From Galaxea fascicularis (Eukaryota > Cnidaria > Anthozoa > Scleractinia > Euphylliidae), in NCBI GenBank assembly GCA_948470475.1, contig CAOKRL010000001.1:1-64000 (forward strand): a stretch of 64,000 nt of DNA, written 5' to 3'. Every line of letters begins with the position of its first letter. Positions within the stretch are counted from its first letter, which is position 1. Both the position numbers and the translations under genes were made by a program. The notes under the pieces were generated by a model. It did not search any database. It was given only the letters and a program-made list of their open reading frames with translations, and had not been told where the DNA came from. This document shows positions 57,801 to 64,000 of this stretch, one piece after another.

Positions 57801-60800
57801 ATATCAAATGGAAGGATACAATATGAGAAGAAAAGCTGTAAAAAAAGTTTATACTTAAAGTGCCGATGAAGTAAAAAACGATTTTGCCCAGTTTGTTTGC
57901 TTATGTCTTGATGAACGCAGCTAAACGGTTTTGACCGACCAAAAGCACTTTCTTGCCGTATTTTTTAACCTCAAAGTTTGGATTTTACAATCTGAAATGG
58001 GTCCGTTTTGCACGCGGTCAAATCGCTCATCTTACACAGGAAGTGACGTAGTTGGTGGTTCTGAAGACGACAGTGTCATGGCGGACAAGAGGGCAAAGAA
58101 GGGAGCTAAGAATTATTTGCGCGGCCGGTGGCCCCAATAAAGTCAATTGCTCCAACAAAACCGGAACGCCTGGAATTTCCATGCATTACTTTCCCAAGGA
58201 GGAAAGTTTGGGGCAGAATTGGACGCGATTTGTTGTCCGGTTAAATCGGAAAGATTTCGTGCCTGAGACATTTCAATACACGCATTTCTTCTCCTGTCAC
58301 GCTCCAGGCGCGAAAAAAGGATTTATCAAAGGCAAAGCCCTTAGGCTTCTTAGGCTCAGTTCAAACGTTGAACTTTGCATGTGCCGAATTTAATGCAAAT
58401 GAGGGAAAACAATGGATTTTTCTCATTTGCATTAGATTCAGCACATGTAAAGTTTGACGTTTGAACCGGGCCTTAGAACCAACTCTTCAAAGGCATCATT
58501 TGAAGAAAATGTTAAAAATTTCATAACACACTTGCGTGTCCGAGGCTATCCAGATTATCTGGTAAACAAAGTCCTCGCAGAAGTCAAATTTACAGATAGA
58601 AAGTCGGCTCTTCAACAAAAACCGCAAAAAGTGCAAAACAGATAAATGCCTTTTGTCACACAGTACCACCCATCAGTGCCTAACCTAAAAAATATTTTAA
58701 TGAGCAAGTGGTATTTAATCGAAAACCAACCAATGCTGAGAGAAATATACAGAGAACCACCTCTTATCTCCTACAGGGGAGGAGAAACTCTAAAAGACAT
58801 ACTTGTTAGAGCTAAACTCTAAAGGTCAAAGACCTATTACATCACGAAACAGCGGGAGTCGTGTTTATCCTGTCAAAAATGCAAGTAATCAGAATGTAGT
58901 CCTAGCAAGGTGCAAAGAATCAAAATTCATCGCTTCAAGCTGATTCAACGAAGGATTCATCAAGCGAATAAAAGAGAAAACACACCATTCGTTTAAAGGT
59001 ACTTCTCTTTCCAATCTAGACCTTAATACTTGTTGGAGAAAGACCATCCTGATCTTCTTCAGCATCCTCCTCTTCATCACTCATGTGAGCTGGCGGTTCG
59101 TCTGCGTAAGGTCGGACTTGTGCAAGTACCTCCATTTCTTCCGATGAATCGCTGCTGAGCTGCTCATCGCTTGAAATAGATGCCGAAGATGAGATCTGAT
59201 CGTCACTATCAGACATAGTTGCGTTTAAGCCCAGAAAATCAAAGCAAATAGTACGTTGACAGAGAGATTTTCACTCTGAAGCACACAAAACCATGTGTAA
59301 ACAAAGCGCCAGAACCACCAACTACGTCATCAGTGCCAAACTCGTTCCCAGTTTCCGGAGACACCGACGATGTCTAATTCAGGGACTTCAAGCCACCAAA
59401 AATCAGATTTAAATTTCTTTTCTTGAAATTTCGTTTGTCATTCCTTAATAAGGACATAATAAGCTACCAAATTATGCAAAAAAAATTTTACTTCATAGGC
59501 ACTTTAAATATGTTTATATGAAAACTACTAATACTTATTACAGAAAAACGCCTTAAGTGCTTTTTTAAAGGAGACAGAGGATGAGTTGGCAATTTCGGTA
59601 CTCAAGGAGTTGTAAAATTTGTGTCCTCGGTAAAAAACAGAAAATTGTTTGAAGTTAGTTCAACAAAAAGGTAAACAATATAAATGAGAGTTTCTTGTAT
59701 GATACAAATGAAACTTGTTTCTGAGGTAAATTTACAGTCAAATTTTAGAGGAAGGGTACGGTTTTTGAGTACATGAATAAACCTAGTTGTAGTAGGTGTA
59801 TGTCATGAAATTTTAAAATACCAAGGTTTTTAAAGATTGGATCAGTATGTGCATAGAAATGGGTTTTAGCTATAGTTCTCACCATTTGAAGAATTCCAAG
59901 ACGAACAAGGTTAGATTACAAGTGGAGGCCTAGACTAAGTTTCAGTAAAAAAAAGTATGGATAGACTAGTGAAAAATAATTTAAAAGGTTCGAAGAGATT
60001 TTGTTGACAGGTAGAAATTAGATTTGCGAATTATTCTGATAGACTTTGAGACTTTGCTAGCCACATGTGAGATTTCGGACTTCCAATTTAAATTTTCATC
60101 TAGGATTACTCCCAAGAAAACTGTTTCTTTTACCTGGTTAAGTTTATGATCATTTATTGAAAGTTGAATATCATGACTTGTGCATTTTTGACTTGGTTTA
60201 AATACCATAAAGGTAGTTTTTTTCAAGTTTAATGAGAGCTTGTTAACTCTGAACCAAACTGACAATTTATTCAGCTCAGTATTCAATATGTTAGCCAAGC
60301 AATCTGCATCCTTATGAGACAGAAAAACATTAGTATCATCAGCAAATAAGATCAACTGTAATAGGTGCATTGTTTATATCATTGATGTAAAGCAGAAAAA
60401 ATAAAGGTCCTAAAATAGAGCCTTGTGGGACACCACATGAAACATTGGTACGTGAAGAAACATGACTGTTGTATTCAACTTTTAACATTCTTTTAACATT
60501 CTCCACACCCATTGACATATTTTTAAAACTGAACTGGAATTAATGCTAGACTATTAATTTAAAAACAAGTTCACTAACCTGACTGCTTCGTCAATTCTTG
60601 CTTCTGATTTGTATCGTACCCCAGCTTGAAGCTTTGTACATGCATCATTCTGCGGTGGTAATAATATCAGGTTGCTAATAGGCCCTTTGCAGTTAGTGAT
60701 CACATGGTAAAAAAAACAACTTGCTGGAGAGCAAAGTAACACATTGAAAACAAAGCAACTTTAAATTTCTTTGTTTTGGATGTCCCAGTGCACAATTATT

Positions 60801-63471
60801 TGCTCTCAAGTAAGGTGTTTTTTGAACCATGTGCCCATTAACTGCAAAGGGCCTATTAGCATCTGTACATACCCAACAGTGTCATCTGAAAAATCTTTCA
60901 TGCATAGAAAGAAGTTCTTCAACGTTTTGATCTGAAGAAGTCACCTTGGATGAAAAAGATTTGTCAGCATCCATGTACAGATACAAATGTGTTGTTACAT
61001 TGTACATAAACCATCCCCCACCATGTTTTGCAACAACCCTCCCCAATAAAGGTCGCTGCAAGTTACCCTGGATGCAATACTTTCAAGATGGTAAATTAAA
61101 GACCCAGCACACTTTGAGGCTATCTTTTCAGGATCTCTGACTGCATATCAGAAGTAACATAGTTATCTCTGTACTTTGCTAAGATTAACGGAGGATTGGA
61201 AAAGTGAACTGGACAACAACAATATAACTGGAACGGTCTTAACAGATCTCACCAAAGCCTTTGATCATCTTCCTCATAATCAATGAGCTCTCAGCTCATT
61301 GACCCGAAAAACTATTACCGGTAGCAAGTTATTTAAAGAAAAGAATGCAATGTGTAAAACTTGGAAACATTTGTTCAAGTAATGGCAATCTGATGTCAGG
61401 CGTACCTCAGGAATAAATGTTGGGTCCTAACCTATTTAATATCTTTGTAAATGACCTGTTCTACAATGTAAAGACGGCAAAATTATCAGCCTATACCAAT
61501 GACAAGAAACTTTACTTTAGTCAAAGAGAAGTGCGAATTCTACAACATACTCTAAAGTCAGAATTAGCTATTGTGTCAAGCTGCATTAGTGATAACGGTC
61601 TCATTCTCAACACCAAGAAATGCAAGTCCCTATTATTTAGACAACCCAAGGCTCAACGTAACCAAAAGAATGAGGAAGATATTAGTTACTTGGTAAATGG
61701 GACAGTTTAAAAGCAAACATCAGTTCCAAGCTACTTGGTGTTCACACAGATGAAAGTCTGAACTTTCGTAAACATGTTACATCATTATGTAAGAAAACAA
61801 GCAAACAAATAGCGATCATAAGCAGGTTTAAGAAGCTGTTGAGTGCTAAAACAAAACTTTTGCTGTACAAGGCTTATATTCCACCCCAGTTTACCTATTG
61901 TGGCAAAACAGCAGCTGGCAAACTCGAAAAGCTGAAAGCGCGTGCTATGCAATGTATTTTTAATAATTTTGACAACATTAGTACCTATTACGAATTACTA
62001 GTAAAGGCAAATATGCCAAGCCTACAAAATAGAAGGATTCAGGAGATGTGCATAGTTATATACAAAGATATCTATGCAACTACACCAATACCAATTAGTG
62101 GTCTCCTGTCATTAAGAGCTAATAAATGTAACGTGTGTGGTAAAATAAAGCTTATTCTACCAAGAGCAAACCCATCTAAGTACTGACTCCATACTTTTAG
62201 GTACCACTGTCTGAAGATGTGGAACTCCTCGCAGGATGAACTAAGAACTGCTCCCACTATTAAAAATTTTGTATCTCAGATTAGAAAAATAACATTTGAC
62301 ACTAGTAATTGTTATTTATGCTGTACATAGATGTTATTTTGGGGTCGTTGGGTCGTTGGGTCGTGAATTGTAACTTTTTAAGTTACATTCATCAAATTTC
62401 AAACCAGAGTAGCATCAAACCATGTCTGATTGTCCACCTGGTTGCAGTGTGAACTTGAACATACCAGATGTTATCAATCTTCTCACTTTCATGCCATTTA
62501 TGTCTTTATTATTTAGTTGTATGTTATATAATTAATTTTACCTCCTTTCAATGTCCTAATGTGTAAATACTCCACTTATTTTTTAGCTACTTTTTGTTGA
62601 CTCAAATACTCTTACTTCTCAACTAATTTTCATAAACTATTTGTTAACTTGACACATTAGCTGTACATGCTAGGAGCCTAACAAGCTCCAATTGATCGAG
62701 TACAAATAAAGTGATGATGATGATGATTGTCACTTTCCATAATGCACCTTTGAATCCCCTGATTTAATTGGGAATCTTCTCATCCTTCCTTTGGCTTACA
62801 CGTAGGCTGATAACTCTTACCTTGACCTTCATTGTTCTGGATATACCAACCAAACTGCTCACCTTTTTCTGAACTTGCATGTTCAATCCTTTAAGTTCCA
62901 GATCAAACTGCTTCCTCTCCTCGATGACCCTCTCACGCTGCGCACGGAGATTTGTTAGTTCGCTGATCAACTGTTCTCGATCGATAGGTACGACATCTCT
63001 AGTATTGGAACTGGACATTTGCTTTTCAAGGGATTTCTGAAAAAGGTGTTGAGGATGTTTAACACCAAAATACACAAAAACGAAAAGGGAAAAAACGGAG
63101 ATTATCAGTACTAGACAATAGAGTTAACCAAACTCATTTTTAACAAAAACAGCAACAAGTAGTTTAGAAGCAAAGGATACAAGTTTCGTCTCCAAATCAC
63201 GAATTCCCTCAAGGATTTCATGCATTTCTCCCTGGAATTTCTTGTTATCCGGTGGTCTAACCTCTTCATAGTCATCATTATTATCAGCTGTAAATAGATA
63301 AACAGAAAATCGGAAGTGATTAAGCACTGAATTTGTCCCAAAACGACTTCAGGGTGATTCATCGATCACGCTAGCAGCCTGCACTTGGAAGGTTCACTCA
63401 CCAGCGCTGCTCGAGTCACTTAGTTCACTTTCCCGCCGATCTTCTACACCCCCACTTTGTTCATCGTTCAT
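48823..63471 (-). CDS. Bfr1-like coiled-coil protein, 12 exons, 713 aa
   Basis: Coding exons (minus, 5' to 3'): 63402-63471, 63145-63287, 62863-63036, 60579-60649, 57129-57230, 56888-56960, 54736-54877, 54343-54499, 52843-53006, 51287-51429, 50825-50944, 48823-49605. Their sum is 2142 nt and every phase closes. Residues 72-365 match the fungal Bfr1 pattern: IDREQLISELTNLRAQRERV, then YKSEARIDEAVRRLE, LSEEKRLVAEIDILKRSKR and LDKLHTKKRNLRASFTKKR. After these come NEYYAAVKEM with a KKKEELERRKKER helix, and KPYEKEQALCGKLIGLFEKQL. A basic linker (RTPRRGSRKGRRSS), a helical segment and a 260-residue acidic, Ser-rich tail follow. Fungal Bfr1 is linked to ER-bound polysomes, mRNP complexes and secretion; an animal role is inference. 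Intron 11 has a GC donor. The exon 2 donor and exon 10 acceptor (51429 or 51423) are the least certain. Confidence 0.8.
49638..50049. mobile_element. Tc1/mariner-type MITE, TA-flanked
   Basis: Begins TA-CAGTCGAACTTCCTGAAAG and ends CAAAGGGATGTACGACTG-TA. Subterminal GTGGTCGCTTGCGGGAGG and AGCCGCTTACGAGAGGAGG are inverted partners. Inserted in intron 11 of the Bfr1-like gene, just outside the last exon. Confidence 0.75.
51522..51908. mobile_element. MITE with TTAGGCCCTGTTCAGACTAG-type ends
   Basis: Left TAAGGCCCCGTTGAGACTAG, right complement of TTAGGCCCTGTTCAGACTAG. The interior repeats GTGCCCGGGCAC-like palindromes. Intron 9 of the Bfr1-like gene. Confidence 0.8.
54905..55075 (-). repeat. 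tRNA-derived SINE (left arm of inverted pair)
   Basis: Minus strand: GGTTTCATAGCTCAGTTGGT, GGTCACGGGTTCAAGCCC, then CAGGCTTCTTTACGCAATTG. Opposite in orientation to the copy at 55135. Intron 6 of the Bfr1-like gene. Confidence 0.8.
55135..55300 (+). repeat. tRNA-derived SINE (right arm), cloverleaf-competent head
   Basis: At 55143-55215 the acceptor GGCTTCA pairs with TGAAGTC. A D-arm GCTCAGTTGGTAGAGC, an anticodon stem TCGCA/TGCGA with loop CTGGAAT (anticodon GGA) and the T-arm CACGGGTTCAAGCCC can all form. A T-run terminator follows (GAATTTTTTTCC). The family context (several copies with identical non-tRNA tails) argues for a SINE, not a functional tRNA gene. Confidence 0.75.
56558..56734 (-). 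mobile_element. hAT-like MITE, second copy
   Basis: CAGGGGGTTCATTGAGGGC at the left and AACTTAACGAAACGGCTG at the right. The interior is the reverse complement of the 25683-25859 copy (GGCACCGGGCAAATTGACC). AAGTG is repeated at both sides. Intron 6 of the Bfr1-like gene. Confidence 0.7.
58078..58355 (+). pseudogene. THAP-domain protein gene, frameshifted and interrupted
   Basis: Starts MADKRAKKGAKNY at 58078. After a one-base shift near 58115 it continues CAAGGPNKVNCSN, then GISMHYFPKEESLGQNWTRF and FVPETFQYTHFFSCHAPG. The CxnC start, HYFP and the following Trp, the Pro and the Cys-His end fit the C2CH zinc-binding THAP fold, which binds DNA in transposases and host factors. It is cut off by the hairpin MITE at 58356. 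Confidence 0.65.
58356..58475. mobile_element. Hairpin MITE nested in the THAP gene
   Basis: GGCTCAGTTCAAACG ... CATGTGCCGAATTTAATGCAAATGAG and its inverted partner ending CGTTTGAACCGGGCC form a 120-bp near-perfect hairpin. It disrupts the THAP frame. Confidence 0.8.
58476..58830 (+). pseudogene. Retroelement C-terminal fragment (Penelope-type)
   Basis: Frames give FEENVKNFITHLRVRGYP, DRKSALQQKPQK, then FVTQYHPSVPNLKNIL, WYLIENQPMLREIYREPP and DILVRAKL. This order is that of the region before the GIY-YIG nuclease in Penelope-type elements, recalled from family knowledge. It has at least one frame break and no RT. Confidence 0.5.
59016..59216 (-). CDS. Acidic ORF of the Kolobok-like element, possibly P2X7-tail-like
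   Basis: MSDSDDQISSSASISSDEQL, then VLAQVRPYADEPPAH and an Asp/Glu-rich end (66 aa). In the next frame, directly downstream, VLRSRLEREVPLNEWCV continues it. RPY..EP followed by an acidic stretch and an NEWC motif recalls the cysteine-rich proteins annotated as P2X7-like in invertebrate repeats, but the metal-binding Cys cluster is not intact. It runs antisense to the THAP gene within the same transposon. Confidence 0.4.
   Translation of the reverse strand: MSDSDDQISSSASISSDEQLSSDSSEEMEVLAQVRPYADEPPAHMSDEEEDAEEDQDGLSPTSIKV
60673..60860. mobile_element. Short inverted-repeat element
   Basis: GCTAATAGGCCCTTTGCAGTTA at 60673 and its complement TAACTGCAAAGGGCCTATTAGC at 60839 enclose about 145 bp. 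It lies just upstream of exon 4 of the Bfr1-like gene (minus strand), inside intron 3. Confidence 0.7.
61180..62727 (+). mobile_element. CR1/L2-like RT pseudogene with (GAT)n tail
   Basis: Fragments in three frames: TGTVLTDLTKAFDHLPHN, LGPNLFNIFVNDLFYNV, AYTNDKKLYFSQ (the YADD active site has become YTND). Then SAKTKLLLYKAYIPPQFTYC, LEKLKARAMQCIFNNF and YHCLKMWNSSQDELRTAP. The 3' end carries AAATAAAGTGATGATGATGAT (62704-62727). Stops and frameshifts make it inactive. Intron 3 of the Bfr1-like gene. Confidence 0.85.
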
Positions 63472-64000
63472 TTTCTATCCTCAGCAACGCTGGGAGATTC
63501 TTGTGGATTTGTTACCATAAAATTAAATGTCACATCTTGACCGCTCTCAACACATCTGCAGAAACAAAACACAACGAAGGCAAAATAACAGGGAATACAG
63601 CATGCATTGGATTGTGGGAACTCTCTGCCCGAAAGACTGATGAACAAATCCCGTGTTATCCCGAAGTAGTCCCGACGAAACACCAGCCTCCTGCAGCCTG
63701 ACCTTGGTGAAAACCGAGATACCGGTGATATTATAAATGCTAATGAGACCCGCACGGATAATTCGATTCTCTCATCGGAAATCCTTAGTGGAAATTATAC
63801 GATTTTTCGAAAAGACCGGAATCTTAATGGTGGGGTGTACAGTATTATTAAGGCGGGGGTACACATGAAAGCCGTTGTCACGCCGCTGGAAATCGCTTTG
63901 ATGGAAATATCTCGTTCCCGTTTCAAGCAATACAAAAACCCTATGCTCAAATCACAAATCAATGTTTTGGGGTGTTTTTGAAATTTTTTGGTGATTTTTA
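63472..64000. other. 5' flank of the Bfr1-like gene
   Basis: Presumed 5' UTR and promoter side of the minus-strand gene. No other coding exon, RNA gene or repeat is recognised here. Confidence 0.5.

Larger units (their letters stand above)
57859..59503. mobile_element. Kolobok-like DNA transposon, TTAA target duplication, THAP-encoding
   Basis: TTAA at 57855-57858 and 59504-59507 flanks inverted ends AGTGCCGATGAAGTAAAA and the complement of AGTGCCTATGAAGTAAAA. TTAA duplication plus a THAP-domain protein is characteristic of Kolobok transposons. The plus strand has a broken THAP gene; the minus strand has an acidic ORF. No transposase core is left, so it is non-autonomous. It lies inside the CR1-like copy and is therefore younger. 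Confidence 0.75.
57600..60535 (-). mobile_element. CR1-like retrotransposon split by a transposon insertion
   Basis: RT motifs on the minus strand: VSCGVPQGSILGPLFFLLYIND (about 60380-60450) and, after a frameshift, LILFADDTNVFLSH (about 60320). Then come NLKKTTFMVFKPSQK and, in several frames down to 59530, TIAKTHFYAHTDP and KFHDIHLLQLGLFMYS. The sequence is cut at 59503/57859 by the Kolobok-like element and resumes with a 3' UTR ending in AAATAAATAAATG near 57606. Multiple frameshifts: a pseudogene. Intron 4 of the Bfr1-like gene. Confidence 0.85.

Noticed and set aside
60890..60945. Possible extra exon between exons 3 and 4 of the Bfr1-like gene (IKTLKNFFLCMKDFSDD)
   Set aside because: It has splice-like borders but would break the phase. 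Direct joining of exon 3 to 60649 is in frame and fits the family.
1..64000. CRISPR array, bacterial operon or phage system
   Set aside because: The DNA is clearly a spliced eukaryotic genome. The only short tandem array (28883-29104) has no spacers.

Overview
This is nuclear DNA of an invertebrate animal, most likely an anthozoan cnidarian such as a stony coral. The basis is spliceosomal genes with short exons and GT-AG introns, overall AT-richness, animal-type protein families, and many Penelope-like, CR1/L2-like, THAP/Kolobok-like, MITE and tRNA-derived repeats. The species call is inference; the animal call is firm.

Layout. 1-4300 is a graveyard of retroelements: a Penelope-like reverse transcriptase with GIY-YIG nuclease, a CR1/L2-like element ending in an (ACT)n tail, and antisense fragments of both. 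4398-8410 (minus) and 12956-17359 (plus) are two paralogous ELOVL-type fatty-acid elongase genes placed head to head. Both have four exons, with identical middle-exon lengths (128 and 225 nt) and tiny first exons (10 and 13 nt). Their shared 4.5 kb 5' region and their introns carry MITEs, a palindromic Penelope terminal fragment and a striking palindrome of (CATAAG)-rich hairpins.

19100-42743 (plus) is one long gene, 19 recognised coding exons, for a scaffold with an N-terminal PDZ of the PDLIM/ZASP type, a long disordered middle, a charged coiled coil and three C-terminal SH3 domains of the SORBS (CAP/ponsin/vinexin) type. Nearly all junction phases close; one (exon 8 to 9) does not, so a small exon is probably missing from the model. 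48823-63471 (minus) is a 12-exon gene for a 713-residue coiled-coil protein like the fungal Bfr1 family; all phases close. It converges on the PDZ-SH3 gene across about 6 kb of repeats.

The introns of the Bfr1-like gene hold a nested set of mobile elements. A CR1-like element is split by a TTAA-flanked THAP-encoding (Kolobok-like) transposon, which itself contains a hairpin MITE and a retroelement fragment. A second RT pseudogene, an inverted pair of tRNA-derived SINEs and a hAT-like MITE also lie there.

The four host genes are not an operon and need not act together. By family knowledge they concern ER lipid elongation (two genes), actin/adhesion scaffolding, and ER- or RNP-linked coiled-coil function. 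All exon coordinates were deduced by eye from splice consensus, reading phase and family similarity; no transcript evidence was available.
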